DNA from: Deroplatys truncata
Taxonomy: Eukaryota; Arthropoda; Insecta; Mantodea; Mantidae
Direction of reading: 5' to 3'
Assembly (NCBI GenBank): GCA_030765065.1
Contig: CM060990.1
Location: 283,677,341 to 283,741,340 of the forward strand
Length of the DNA stretch: 64,000 nucleotides
The notes below the pieces were generated by a model, which did not search any database, was not told the DNA's origin, and saw only the letters and a program-made list of their open reading frames with translations. This document shows, piece by piece, positions 11,470 through 22,984 of the stretch (position 1 is the stretch's first letter; the number at the start of each line of letters is the position of its first letter). A program made the position numbers and the translations under genes.

Positions 11470-14400
11470 AAAGTACTTCCAAATACAGAGCCTGCTAACA
11501 AATATGGTAAATGTGGAAAAGGCTTTCCACAAACCTATCACAACAGGCGACATTAAAAGGGCTGCAAGTAGCTGTTCAAGTGTAAGCATTGTGAAAGGTG
11601 CTTCAACAATAGCTATAAGGGAGACCGTCATCAAGAAGTGTGTAGATTCACTAACGCTTGCCAGAAAATGAAGTCGGATCCCACGAAACATCAGCTTTTA
11701 TCAATAGTAGATGGGGGTTGCGATATGAGAGAGTACAAAGAAGCCTTTGAAGGGCGTCTGAAATCTTATTTCATACGCTAGATTCATCCAAGGACATGAA
11801 TGTTTATCTACAGGAGGCAAAGCAGGGTATAATTTAAGCAGTTCAGAAAGAGCTTAGAGTGCATGAATCTGTGAAAATTGATGTACTGTTGAATGCCCAT
11901 TTGTGAACCCTGTTGGAGAAACAGCTGATGAAAGCTTTAAAGCACGTAATCAACCTGTATTTCTGCAAACTGAACTGGACTGCGTGTTAGATGTAAAACT
12001 CGATAAATGTAGCTACTGAAATGGAGGAGTCACAACTTAAGGGCAGCAACTGGGCTTTGCTTGCCATGGAGGGGTTTGGCTCCGTGTTAAGAAATACAGT
12101 CCACAGCGAGGAAGCAGCTATATTCCTCTGCTAGCGTCTTTGAAGGGAGAAAAGCGTGTGTAAACCCACAGAACTACCGTGATAAAAATGCTTTATGTAT
12201 GCAATCCTCGCACAATTCATACAAAAGGATCCACAACGTCTGAGTAAATACCGGCAAATAGAAGATAAATATGATTTCTCATGTATTTCGCTTCCTACGA
12301 CATTGGTTCGAATCCCAAAGTTTGAAAAAGGATAACATGTCTATAAATGAGTTTGGACTAAATGAGAAACAAGAAGTGTTTCCTATAAACGTCGTTGATG
12401 AAGAACTGTCTGACTATCGTGACCTTCTTCTGTTGAGTGATGCAACCGGGCTAGAACATTACGTTTATATACAGAATTTCGAGAAGTCTGTTCGGCGTCA
12501 GAAAACTAAACATGCTGGTGTGATATACCCTTGCAAGCGCTGTCTCAAGCAATTTGATGATCGATATGGAGGAAGCGGGCTGGAAAAACTACACGAACAT
12601 TCCAATATCTGTAGACAACATTATATTGCCAGGATAGTTATGCCTACGAAGGATAACTGTACCGTGCAATTCAAAAATGTGGAGAGGATGCTAAAACTAC
12701 TCCATGTCATTTATGTAGATTTTAAGAGTATTCGCATACCGTATCATACATGATTTGCTAATCCTCAAACCTCCTTTACTACGCCATATCAGAAACACTC
12801 CCCCATGAGCTTTTGTATTTACGTCAAGCCGTCATCCAGCGTTTAACGTCTGGAAACTGATCTTACTACTCAATACTATGTATACGGTGGTTGTGGTGCT
12901 GCTGAGAAGTTTGTGGAATACCTAACATTTCTAGCGAAGAAGATCGATGGCATATAAAAATCTGATAAGCATCTGAAACCTGCAGATGAGCAGGAAAAGG
13001 AATTCAAATCTTCTACAGAGTGCTAATTATGTGTTAAGGAATTTACAGAAGAGAACTACAAAGTGCGCACATATGACCATAGCAGCAGACAATACCGCGG
13101 TCGCCTGCATAATAAGTGCAATTTAACCTGCAAAACGCCTAAATATATTCCAGTCTTCCTTCATAACCTGCAGGACTATGATTCATATTTCATCGTTAAG
13201 GAGCTGGGGTGTACAAGAGAGAGAGAGAGAGAGAGAGAGGGAAGAGGTGATTCGTAACTCTGAAGAAAGCTACATCTCATTCCCTAAGTTTGTTAAGTAT
13301 ATAAACCTTCGGTTTGTGGATACTTATCGTTTCCTGAGTACGAGCATGGGTAAGCTAGTAGAAACCCTAACAACATATCCAGACACAGATAAGTACTTTG
13401 GACGTAAGAAGTCTTGTTTGATGACCCGTAAGGGCGTATTTCTATATAATTACATCTCTTCATGGGATGTCTTGAATGAGAAACAATTGCCTTCAAGAGA
13501 AGCATTCCACAGCAAATTAAATGAAGAAAAAATTAGCGTCGAAGAGTACGATCACTGCCAAAAACGTGTGGGAGTAGTTTAGCATAGGAAATTTCGGCGA
13601 ATGCAGTGACCTGTGCTTGACGTTCTTCTCTTGACTGATGTCTTTGAGATATTCAGTGACCAGACCCTCAGAACACATAAAGTTGATTCCACTCATTATT
13701 CCATACCTCCTGGACTTACGTGGGACACCATGCTTCTATATACTGGAATTTCTACAGGATTGCTATCAGCTTCTCATGGTGAAATCTGGTATAACGGGAG
13801 GTTTATGGCAAGTTTTCCAACGATATGCAGGGGCTAATAACACATACATGCAGAAGTTTGATCCTCGGAAACCATCTCAATTTATCACATACGAGGATGC
13901 TAATAATCAATATGGTTGTGCAACGTTCTACGCCCTTCCTTATGGACGATTTGAGTGGGCTTCCCCTGGAGATATCGATCTAAACAGTTTGAAAGAAGAT
14001 GAACTTCAGTGATATATTTTAGAAGTGGATATCGAATATCCTGCAGAGCTGCATGACCTGCATAATGATTTATCATTCCTACCTGAGCGTTTGAAACCAA
14101 AGGATTCTTCCAAAAAGAAGCTAATTCCTCAACTTGGGCCTCGACGACAGAATGTAGTCCAATATAAGATGTTGAAACAGATTCCTTTTCATGGACTACA
14201 GCTTATGAAAATCCATAGCTTACTACAATTTCGACAATCGCGATGGTTAAACCCCTACGTCGAATTTAATAACAAGCTACGGCAAGGTGCTAGAAACCTT
14301 TTTGAGAAGGATCTTTACAGCGGTTCAAGAACACTATGTTCCGGAAGACAATTGAGAATATCCGCAATCGGAAGATATATGACTTGTTACAGACAGGAGA

Positions 14401-15095
14401 AGGTTGGAAGAGCTTATAGCAGAACCTACATTCATTGATAAAACTATACATGGAGATAAGTTGGCTGCTGTATATATAGCTTCACGACAGATTGTGTTTC
14501 ACAAACCTATATACATCGGCATGCGTGTGCTAGACACTTCAAAAACCCTCATGTACTCGTATCAATAGGATATTTCACTTCCGTGTTATGGCGCTGAGAA
14601 CCTGAAACTGTTGTATATGGATACTGACTCCTTTATCCGTCGAGTGACGACAAACTATGTATATCAGGATAAACTACACATCCTCAAGCTCCTAGATACC
14701 TCTGATTAACCGACAGACCATATATGCTATTCAGCACAAAAAAGGAATTGGGAAATTTAAAGATGAAGCTAATGGAAACATTATTCAAAGCTTTGTATTC
14801 CTTAGACCTAAAATGTATGTGCTCAATATCAATGGAAGTTTAAATAATAAGATTAAGGGTATTAAACAGAGTGTTATTAACCATTATATTACATTCAATA
14901 GTTATGTGCTCTTTCTAAAAAGCAACAAAATCATAAGAACTCCGATCAATTTAATTCAGTCTCAACATAATGTTGTTTTCAACAGTTGAAGCTAGGATGT
15001 TCCCTCTATCATCTCATAACGATAAAAGGGTGATTGAAGATAATGGAATATCTACATACGCTTATGATCACTACTGCATTGTGAACCATGCGTAA
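11470..15095 (+). pseudogene. Polinton-type DNA polymerase B, copy 1
   Basis: A decayed gene of about 3.6 kb for a protein-primed family B DNA polymerase of the Polinton/Maverick kind. Blocks in order: an N-terminal Cys/His region (CKHCERCFNNSYKGDRH, about 11580); a second one (YPCKRCLKQFDD) before VIYVDFKSI at about 12710, the ExoI site; RGRLHNKCNL and VFLHNLQDYDSYFIVKEL (ExoII, about 13160); FVDTYRFLSTSMGKLVETL; KGVFLYNYISSWDVLNEKQL; DVLLLTDVFEIF; YEDANNQYG (13890); NTMFRKTIENIRNR (motif B, about 14333); YMDTDS at 14614-14631 (motif C, both Asp kept). A GA microsatellite at 13216-13239 and many stops and shifts inactivate it. Downstream integrase, ATPase or capsid genes were not seen. Confidence 0.75.
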
Positions 15096-15330
15096 GAAAA
15101 TGTGATGAATACACTAATATGTTGGTTTTCTCCGTGAGCCTGCTTACACAAAATGAATGTTTGCTCAACTATCACTCACATATACCATGCATAAACATGA
15201 AGAAGGAAGAAGAATAGAAGTAGAATGGGTAACTCTGTCACTAGGAGTAACTTCTAGTGCTGGTCTCAAGCCCAGATAAAAGACGAGAGACGCCAAGCGA
15301 TGAACTAAAACATATCCCGAAACAAACCTA
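15096..15330 (+). other. Conserved region downstream of Polinton polymerase copy 1
   Basis: This stretch resembles 48577-48790 after polymerase copy 2. Shared strings include GAAGAAG/AAGAAGA runs, CTAGTGCTGGTCTCAAGCC versus CTAGTGCTAGTCTCAAGCC, then AGATAAAAG. It probably belongs to the same mobile element, as a 3' UTR or a short ORF ending in ...LKPR. I cannot assign a function. Confidence 0.45.
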
Positions 15331-15549
15331 CGTTAACCGAAAACTTTATAATTGAGACCCTCAAATAATAAAACCTGAATAAAACGCTGCCATTACGTTA
15401 AATAAACTCAACGTCAGCTTTGTTTAGTATTGGCTGGGGTGAGGATAATTGGATGAAATATCTCTATGTTCAATACTAAGTTAAGGTAGGATAGATAAAA
15501 ATTTGTTGTTTTGTTTGGAATACTGTGTATTAGGTTAGCATGGTATCAG

Positions 15550-16065
15550 AATAAGTTAGACGATGACTGAATAGAATCCCTGATGAGAGGATAGTCTGGG
15601 ACAGGTTGAGTTAGGACTCGCATTCTGATTGACTAAATTAGGAATGGTGGGTTCCCTTACGTTCTCTTAGTGAGGGGTTGATCACGTTTCGTTACGTTTT
15701 GTATTTGCGTATTGTTACGTTTGGATTGTTCTGTTACGTTTTGCTACGTTTGGTTACGTCCTGTTCCGACGTGATGCCTCGTTGTGTTTTGTGGTTACCT
15801 TTAGTTACGTTTGGTTAATTTTGTTACGTTTTGTGGTCACGTTAGGTGACTTTTGTTACGTTTCGGTTACGATTTGCATAGGTTAGACGATGGAAGGATA
15901 AAACAGATAATGAGAGGTTGTTCCAGAACACATAAGGCTGGGATTCATTGGGTTAGGTGCTCGGTGTGAGGTTAGATTGGACAATGGCGGGACAGAATGG
16001 ATGATGGGGAGGTTTCCTCGGAAAGGTTAGGTCAGGACAGTTGAATATGCTTCAGTAAGGCTGTA
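15550..16065. repeat. Degenerate GGTTAG/GATGATGAGAGG minisatellite, part 1
   Basis: Repeated short blocks of the type TTAGACGATG..GGATA..GAATAGATGATGAGAGG..GGTTAGG recur here and again at 17570-17965. They are not a pure (TTAGG)n array. A separate GTTACG repeat is embedded within (15670-15885). Confidence 0.6.
15670..15885. repeat. GTTACGTTTTG minisatellite
   Basis: At least ten imperfect copies of (G)TTACGTTT(TG) follow one another, spaced irregularly by about 10-25 bases. Examples: GTTACGTTTTGTATTTGCG, GTTACGTTTGGATTG and CTGTTACGTTTTGCTACG. Confidence 0.65.
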
Positions 16066-16179
16066 AATCATACACAATTCATCCCTCCCCCTTACTTGCT
16101 AGCAGCTTCCCATTCATATTTTAAAAGCTATATCGAAAAAAAGCCTTAAAGGCATATAAGAAGTATTGTGACACTACAC

Positions 16180-17530
16180 GAAATGCTTATAATGTATCAA
16201 TAAATTAGTGAAAAATACCGTATATACTATAAAAAGGGTGAAAAAGCCTAAAATACCATCAAATTCTTGTAAACATGCTGAATTAACATTAAAATGGGAT
16301 CAAGCTACTTAAAAATGTGTGAAATACCTGTTAAAATGTAGTGGTAAGGTTTCAAAGCTGTCAAAATGTTCATAAAAGTGTCCAAAGTCTTGTTGTAGTG
16401 CTCTGAATACCCCTACCAGTGCTCCAAATACCGTTGCTGTGTTCAACATTTCCTAAAAGTGTGTAAAATGGCCAAAATGTGCTAAGAAATAGATTCAAAA
16501 TACCCCCCAAAATACTAAAGTATCCCCTCAAGTGCCTCTGAAATGATTGGAAAATTTTATAAAAATACCTTAAGCAGAATGCGCTAGCTTCAAAATGTCT
16601 CGAAATATCCTAAAACCAGACTAATATCCTGAAAATACCATCAGAGTACCCCTAAGTGTTTTTACAAGTGTTCCGAAATATGCTAGAACCTTATGTTAGT
16701 GCTCGAAAATAGCTGCACCAGTGGTAAAATACACTCCAAATCCTCTAAGATACCTAAAAATACTCGCTCCAGTGTCGAAAAACTCTCAAAAGTGTTCAAA
16801 TGGTTGGAAAACCACTAAAAATAACTTAACAGCATGCAATAAATTCAAAATCTTCGAAATGTCTAAAAATCTCTATTGATATCCTGAAATACTACTCCAT
16901 GTTTTAAATGCCATTAAAGTACCCCTAAATATACGTACCGGTGTTCCAAAAAAGCCAAAGTATTATATAGGTACCCGAAAATACCTACACCAGTGGTAAC
17001 ATACTCTCAAAATTCTCTAAACTGTCCGATAATAACCGCTGCAGGGTTTAAAATACCCTCGAAATTGTTCAAATGCTTGGAAAACCGTATAAAATTACTT
17101 TAAACAGCATAAAATAGCTTCAAAATCTTTGAAATGTCCTAAACATCCCAAACGATATCTTAAAAATACCTACTGCATTGTCTAAAACCCTTCCAAAATA
17201 TCTTGAAATGCCTGAAATAGGGCTCCCTCTGCTCAAAAATACCCTAAAAGGTTATGTCCATCCTCACATATAAATGTGCCAGTGGCTAAAAAGCCTTCGA
17301 ATCTCTCTAAAATGCCTGACGATACCTCGCTCCAGTGCATAAAATGCTCGTAGAAAGGCTAAAGTTTCTTCAAGGCATTCCCAATATGCTCTAAAATACC
17401 TGCTCCAGTGTCTAGAAAGTCTGTAAAGCTGAATAGAATATCTTCAAGGTCCTCTGATATTAAGGAAAATAACCGGAAATAACCTGTTCCAGAGACTGAA
17501 ATGCAAATAGAAGCTCCCCATTTACACCAT
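16180..17530. repeat. AAAATACC / CTCCAGTG minisatellite
   Basis: About 1.3 kb of highly degenerate tandem sequence built from blocks such as CTAAAATACC, CTCCAGTGTC, CAAAATGTCT and TGCTCCAGTG. The unit looks to be some tens of bases long, but individual units have drifted too far to give an exact period by eye. It splits the GGTTAG-type minisatellite into two parts. No coding potential. Confidence 0.6.
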
Positions 17531-17569
17531 AAGATGGCTTCTCCTAACTTATGCTAGATTTGTTAAGAT

Positions 17570-18250
17570 CGATTGTGTTAGGCGTGTGATGGATAGCTCG
17601 GGTTAGGTTTGGACGTTCAGTGCGAGATTAAGGCATCCGATGGTGGGATAGAATAGATATTGAGAGGATGATGAAGGTTGCAATTGTTGGTACCATGTAA
17701 GCTAGATGATGATGGGATAGAATAGATGAAGAGGAAGGAGGTCTAGATTAGGCTAGGTAGGTGAAGACAGGATGGAGTAGATAGTGAACGGATAGTCTAG
17801 ATTAGGTTAGCTTAGGTTAGGTTTTTCAGTGCGTGATTCGTCATTAGATGGTAGGATAGGATAGATGATGAGGCGGTGGTTAAGGTAAGGTTAGGATAGA
17901 CAATGGGAGGATGGGTTGAGCTAGCTTTGTTAGAATGGTTGGCATCAGGTTAGGTTAGACGTAATCATCATTGAAAGTCTGTACTTTATACATACATCAT
18001 ACATACGTAGTAGAGCAGATACATTGAACAACATACTCAACATAGAACGTTCATAACTCCACCTATCTATCTAAAATGAGCCCTAAATGATTCTCAGAAT
18101 CACCTCCAACACCGTCAACCCCTATCCTCCTTAGCACCCCCTCGTATTCCCTATCTCGCCCATGAATCAGCACTTTTCTGTCCCTCAACCTAATCTAGCC
18201 TAACATTTAACCTCGTTTTCCCTATCTCTCCCATGCATCACCATTTTAGT
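17570..18250. repeat. GGTTAG-type minisatellite, part 2, with a CCTAAC-oriented tail
   Basis: 17570-17965 continues the blocks of part 1 (GGGATAGAATAGATGATGAGG, AGGTTAGGTT). From about 18110 to 18245 the strand bias flips: AACCTAATCTAGCCTAACA and CTCGTTTTCCCTATCTCTCC. The latter string closely resembles the long inverted repeats at 50.8-51.5 and 57.7-58.5 kb, so the three loci share one minisatellite family. Confidence 0.55.
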
Positions 18251-18684
18251 GCGCCAGATCTGGCCTCTATCTTTTATCAATATACAAACTATTTATGACC
18301 GTATCTAACAAGTGGTTTACCTCTCCCTTATTATATATGGAGATATGCAGCAATGTAGTGCTTTGAAATAAGATCGATATTAGTATGCTTGCTGGCTAGT
18401 TGTTAGCCATACAAATACAGCCTGCTCTTTTAATGAAAACGGAGCTTAGCAGCAGGAGCTATGTCCATTCCATAAGCATGTTGTCAGTAGCTGCTGTTAC
18501 AATACATGCGACGGCAAGTCGATGACTACCGCACGTTCTATAACGTAAATTATAATGAACGAAGTTCAAATGAACTATTTAAGCTACAAATAGGGGATAC
18601 ACAAAGGTTGTACAGATATACAGATATCAGAAGCAGAGGGAGAGAGAATGCAATGTGTACATGTTCAAATGGAAAAACGGAACA

Positions 18685-18970
18685 CCGTGCTTGTAGCTCA
18701 GATGGTTAAGTTGACGTTTCCTGGTCCACTATGATTGTTTCAGCGATTCGAGTCTCAACAAACACGCGTGAGTGATTTGCCTGTTCTTTTCATCCACCAA
18801 GGTAAAGGTAGTGGTTTCAGAGTATTTTTCTGTCACTCCAAAAAGGTAGCAGTAAAACTAATAGGCTTACCTAAATTAAAAATGAGAATTTTTGCTATAC
18901 CGGTTTGGCCGCTAGAACCCTCAAAGTGGTTATCGAATACTTTGGAAAGTCACACATGCCCAATTAGACG
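18685..18970 (+). mobile_element. tRNA-derived SINE, family B (probable)
   Basis: The head GTAGCTCAGATGGTTAAG (18694-18711) fits a pol III A box inside a tRNA D arm, and GCGATTCGAGTCTC about 45 bases later fits a B box. The following GGTAAAGGTAGTGGTTTCAG block looks like a SINE body. The 3' end is not defined and no target-site duplication was found. A degenerate tRNA pseudogene followed by unrelated DNA is the alternative. Confidence 0.4.
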
Positions 18971-19051
18971 ATGATACACTTGTAGGTACACAGCTAAGAT
19001 TATCTCCTATCAACCCCACAGCCCAACAAGAGGTAGAATCAATCTGTCGCA

Positions 19052-19950
19052 ATGTATTCCAGTGATGAGTATGCTGACGTACTACTTAATTACGGAGAAG
19101 CTCAAAGGTCTGCATTACAGGCTAAACGTCTGTATGGAAATCGATTTCGCGATATCCAAGATTTTTCGGAATGCTGAAGTCGCTTACGTATAACAGGAGC
19201 ACTTGAAAGGACAGCTCCTGTTAAATAAGCACCAGTTATCTCTCACTACAATGAAGAGATGACTTTAGACGTCTTAAATAATCCCCACATTACCACGCGG
19301 CACAGGACAGAATCATCAGTAAGTCATCCGTTATGCGAATACTGCATAACATTACATTTTTCCTTACCGCTGGCAGTTACACCAGGAACTCCATTATCGC
19401 GACTTTGCAGCTCGAGTAACATTCCCCGGTGGGGATTCGCAGTGTGAGCTGTGATTCTTTTTATTCAAAGTTCTGTTTTAAGACGAATCGTGGTTTCACA
19501 ACAATGGAACAGTGAATTGCCACCACATGCACTATGGGAATGTCGATAACCCTCATTGTTTAAGACGGACCGCTTTTCAAGACCAGTGGAAATTAATGTA
19601 TGTTGCGACATTTTGGGTGACAACTAATCGGGCCGCACTTCTTCGAAGGTCACTTTAAGGGAACACACTACCTTCACTAGCATCAAAAGAATCTCCCTTC
19701 TCCCTTTACGATACACATCCTGAAAGATGTATAGGAAGGGGAGGCTCTGTCTCGTGACCCGCCAGATCTCCCGATCTTACGCCACTTGACTATTTCTTAT
19801 GGGGTCATTTAAAGCAGGTGATGTACAGACAACAGACGGAAAACCCTAAACTTCTTCAGCAATTAATTATGAGATCTGCAGATCCGTTACAACCCAGATG
19901 GTATTACGTTCCAGGTTGTCATTGCTACATCGCGCACAGACCACGTATCA
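19052..19950 (+). pseudogene. Mariner-like (ITm superfamily) transposase remnant
   Basis: The ATG at 19052 opens MYSSDEYADVLLNYGEAQRS, the N-terminal helix-turn-helix of a widespread arthropod mariner-like family (proteins often starting MYTxEEYADML). About 700 bases later, degenerate sequence near 19740-19830 encodes PARSPDLP-like and LDYFLWGHLKQVMY, the block that carries the third acidic residue. The central part is unreadable and several stops interrupt it. The family is the one seen at 22985-23440 (minus) and 57055-57610. No terminal repeats were identified. Long dead. Confidence 0.6.
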
Positions 19951-19978
19951 ACGAAGGAGATCATCATTTCGAACAGCT

Positions 19979-20236
19979 ATGCCTCTAATTCCCAAGGTCA
20001 CAGGTTCAAATCCGGCTGAGGGCGATGGATTTTTTCGTGCGTAAAATTTCTTAGTATGGCTTCCTTCGGAAGGGAAGTAAAGTCGGTGGTCCCGTATCGT
20101 AGATTTACGGCGTCGTAAAAGAATCTCAAGTCTGATAAAGAGGCCTCTAAGCAAAATTTCCGTTGATCTTTCACGCCCAATATAGAATGGAATGGGACCA
20201 GTTCAAGAGCGTCCATAAAGAGAAAAACTCAATTGA
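19979..20236 (+). mobile_element. tRNA-derived SINE family A, copy 1 (5'-truncated)
   Basis: It is bounded by a perfect 13-bp duplication ATTTCGAACAGCT at 19966-19978 and 20237-20249, the signature of target-primed insertion. The copy starts inside the tRNA-like head, so the A box is missing. It keeps the B box AGGTTCAAATCCGGC, the body block TGGCTTCCTTCGGAAGGGAAG, AGATTTACGGC, GAGGCCTCT and a tail ending CCATAAA..ACTCAATTGA. Three further copies lie at 33841-34097 (minus), 36912-37210 and 55013-55305. Confidence 0.8.
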
Positions 20237-20734
20237 ATTTCGAACAGCTGATTCCCTAAATGAAGAAGTTGCATTACTAAGCTCTACGTGCATATCGGAA
20301 ACGCTTTATGTAGTGAATGTTGAGGAGAAGTGTGTTAAGTTATGAGGATTGAACATAGTTTTCTGCTGAACAGGTGTTTGATACATAGTCTGTGATTGTC
20401 AACCTATTTGCTTATTTTTTGTACTTTTCTTTTAAAAGAAATCTTTAGCATTTGGGTCTTGTTCTGTAGTATAATCTGAAATATTTAGGTTTTAAAGCAT
20501 GGTAGGAATACCTTCATACTAAAATACTTAGTTGAACCTAAATCCACAACCAACTGATGGTTCTCCTTTGGTTTGTATTTCCTGTAGTTAGACTTAAAGT
20601 TAGGCAATATGTAAAAATGTATCATTATAAATTAAGAGAATGACAGAAAAAACACACATTTGCAAGTCAAGAAATTTTTAGACTGCCCGTCTTTCTTTGT
20701 GTCATCTAAGGAAGAAGGAAAACAAAGATACAAA

Positions 20735-20795
20735 TTTAGGGATTTTAGTACGATTGTACCATGCGCTAACCAATTGCGCTACTATTTAGAGTGAC
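20735..20795 (-). repeat. tRNA-like half sequence
   Basis: On the minus strand the sequence reads AGTAGCGCAATTGGTTAGCG, then CATGGTACAATCGTAC. This fits the D arm and anticodon arm of a tRNA (A box and 5' half), but no T arm or B box follows. It is probably a truncated tRNA pseudogene or SINE head. Confidence 0.35.
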
Positions 20796-21117
20796 AAACT
20801 CAATGTAGTTTATAGCAAGTATATCAAATCAGATGGATTTGACATACAAAGGTATATCTTTTTGGCATTTGGAGTCGTTAAAAGAACTTAGGAGTCTCTA
20901 CCATAAATTTACACGCGCGCTATTCAATAGTGTTGGGTTCTATCGCATCAATTGAAGCCTAGTTTCGTTCTGTTACTCCTGAATGACTCCGTGAGCGATG
21001 GTTTCAGGTTAAACTGTAATCTGTGGGTTGCATAAAACCAAATAATATGGGACGGTGAACCATTCGGTATACTAATATTATAAAGAGAGAAAATTTGTTT
21101 GTATGTAATCCAGATAA

Positions 21118-21352
21118 TGCATGGATGGATGGATGGGTGGATGGGTGGGTGCATGGATGAATAGATGGGTGGGTGTGTAGATGGGTGGATGCATGCATGC
21201 CTGTATGTGTATGTGTGTATGTATGCATATATGTATGCATGCGTGTATGTGTGTATGTATGTATGCATGTGTATATGTGTGTTTATGTATGTATGCGAGA
21301 TTGTATGTATGTGTAAGGGTGTATTATGTGTGTATGTGTATGTATGTATATA
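21118..21352. repeat. GGAT/GTAT microsatellite
   Basis: An imperfect tetranucleotide array moves from ATGGATGGATGG and GGGTGGGTG to GTATGTATGTGTGTATG. Long reading frames on both strands here are low-complexity artefacts. The Tc1 element at 21353 inserted at a TA within this array, and similar GTATGTGTGTATATG sequence resumes after 22757. Confidence 0.85.
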
Positions 21353-22755
21353 CACTGCCGTTTGTGAAAATTGCAACACCAAGAAAGAATTTCCCGAATA
21401 ACTCCAAACCTGGTGGAAGTGTAGAAGAGTGTGCATGCAATAAGTGATTAGGTTTGCAGAGAGATAGGGTTCACGTAGCCCGAGCAGAGCCCTCTCGTGT
21501 CGGTCCGACAGGGTCAGTGTTTTGCCCAATATAGTCAACGCAGAGCTATCAAACAAGGTGGAAAGAATAAAGTGCGTGCCAGTATGCCTCGTCGACGTGA
21601 AAGGGAGCATATCGGCAGGTGAGTTCGAACGGAACAGAATGATCGGTCTCCGGGAAGCGGACTTGTCATACCGTGACATTTCGGCACGAACAGGGCATGC
21701 TGCTATGACAGTGATGCTTGTGTGGAAGCAGTGGATAGATGAAGGTCGTACGCAGCGAAGAGCAGGTGCTGGACCACAGAAAATTACTACAGTACAGGAA
21801 GACCGTCATCTTGTCCGCATGGCCATAACGGACCGTACAGCTTCATCCACACTGTTAGCTCGACGCTGGAGCACTGCAACAGATGTGAACTTGTCTTCAT
21901 CAGCGGTTCGTCGACGTCTGCTGCAGGTTGGACTGGTTGCATGCATGCCATTACGTCGGCTTCTATTGTCCAGAAACCACAAGCTCCTCCGACTGCAATG
22001 GGCATGCGAACACTGTCACTGGGGTGCTGAGTGGTAAAATGTAGTATTTTATATCGAGTCCTGCTTCAACGTGTCCTACAGTGATGGCCGCATACGTGTA
22101 CGTCGGTACCGTGGTGAGCGCAACCTGGAGGGCAACATTGTTGAGCGGCATAGCGGACAAACACAAGGTGTGATGGTTTGGGGCGCTATTGGTTACAGCA
22201 ACCGATCTTGTCTCCTACCAATTGAGGGTGCTTTGAACAGCAAACGGTACCTAACGGTGGTTGTAGAGTCTGAGGCACTCCCCCTGCTTCAGGCGTCTCC
22301 AGAGGCCACATTTTAAGAGGACAATGCCCGACCACATATTGCGAGGAATGTACTAGCCTTCTTCGAAGAGCGAAGGGTACCATTACTTCCCTGGCCTGCA
22401 CATTCGCCTGACATGTCGCCCATCAAACATGTCTGGGATGTGGTTGGTCGGCACCTGGTGCGTCACGGTCCTCCAGTAACCAGTGTCAAGGATTTGTGGG
22501 CTGGAATACAAACTGCGTGGAGGGAAATCCCTCAGGAACTTATTCAGAAACTTTTTGATTCAATGCCATGGCGTATAGCAGCTCTAATTGCAGCGCATGG
22601 AAAGCACACCAAATACAGAATATTAGGGCTCAACGGTCATGTATAGATTTGTAAAGTTTATCATTTGTTACTTGGCATGTACCTAAGCTGTGGTATTAAA
22701 TTAATTGAATTCATGAGTATCCTCCTTGGTCTTGCAATTTTCACAAACGGTAGTG
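21353..22755 (+). mobile_element. Tc1-type DNA transposon, complete but inactive
   Basis: Terminal inverted repeats of about 32-35 bp bound the element. The left end is CACTGCCGTTTGTGAAAATT (from 21353). The right end, on the opposite strand, is CACTACCGTTTGTGAAAATT (ending at 22755). Each is flanked by the TA target duplication (21351-21352 and 22756-22757). The length of 1.4 kb is usual for the Tc1/mariner superfamily. It landed in a GTAT-rich microsatellite. Confidence 0.9.
21584..22646 (+). pseudogene. Tc1-type transposase, inactivated
   Basis: The start is ATG 21584 (MPRRREREH), typical of this family, but a frameshift near 21615 moves it to the frame reading EFERNRMIGLREADLSYRDI, the paired-like DNA-binding domain. 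The catalytic DDE/D domain follows: FYIESCF where the family has F(S/T)DES, so the first Asp is gone; a stop replaces the residue before EDNARPHIAR, which keeps the second Asp; and SPDMSPIKHVWD has Lys where the third acidic residue (Glu of the D34E type) should be. Two of three catalytic residues, one frameshift and two internal stops therefore disable it. The C-terminal end at 22646 looks full length. Confidence 0.85.
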
Positions 22756-22984
22756 TATGTAGGTATGTGTGTATATGTATGCAGACTGTATAGAAAAATC
22801 ACCCACAGCGTTTTGTAAATTGGATGGAACATTAAAATGAACATTTTTCAAGAAGGAACCTATGTCTGGAAATACATGGTTTAGACGCTGTGGGGCGTCG
22901 AAATTTGCAAACGTTCGGATATATTGATAGCTGTGCGTTCCACATTTCGTTAAGAATACCAACAATAACACCACATCGTGCAGT

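Noticed and set aside
13063-13257. Arg-Glu repeat protein tail (REREREREG)
   Set aside because: It is the translation of a GA microsatellite inside the Polinton polymerase pseudogene.
17570-17965. Possible insect telomere (TTAGG)n
   Set aside because: GGTTAGG occurs only as scattered pieces in a longer degenerate unit. No perfect tandem TTAGG run is present.
21165-21447. Cys/Met/Val-rich frames on the + strand
   Set aside because: Direct products of GTAT repeats in different frames.
20948-21679. A 243-codon minus-strand frame, the longest uninterrupted frame in its neighbourhood
   Set aside because: It runs through the GGAT/GTAT microsatellite, giving a His/Thr/Tyr/Ile repeat, and into the Tc1 left end. 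No domain, low complexity.
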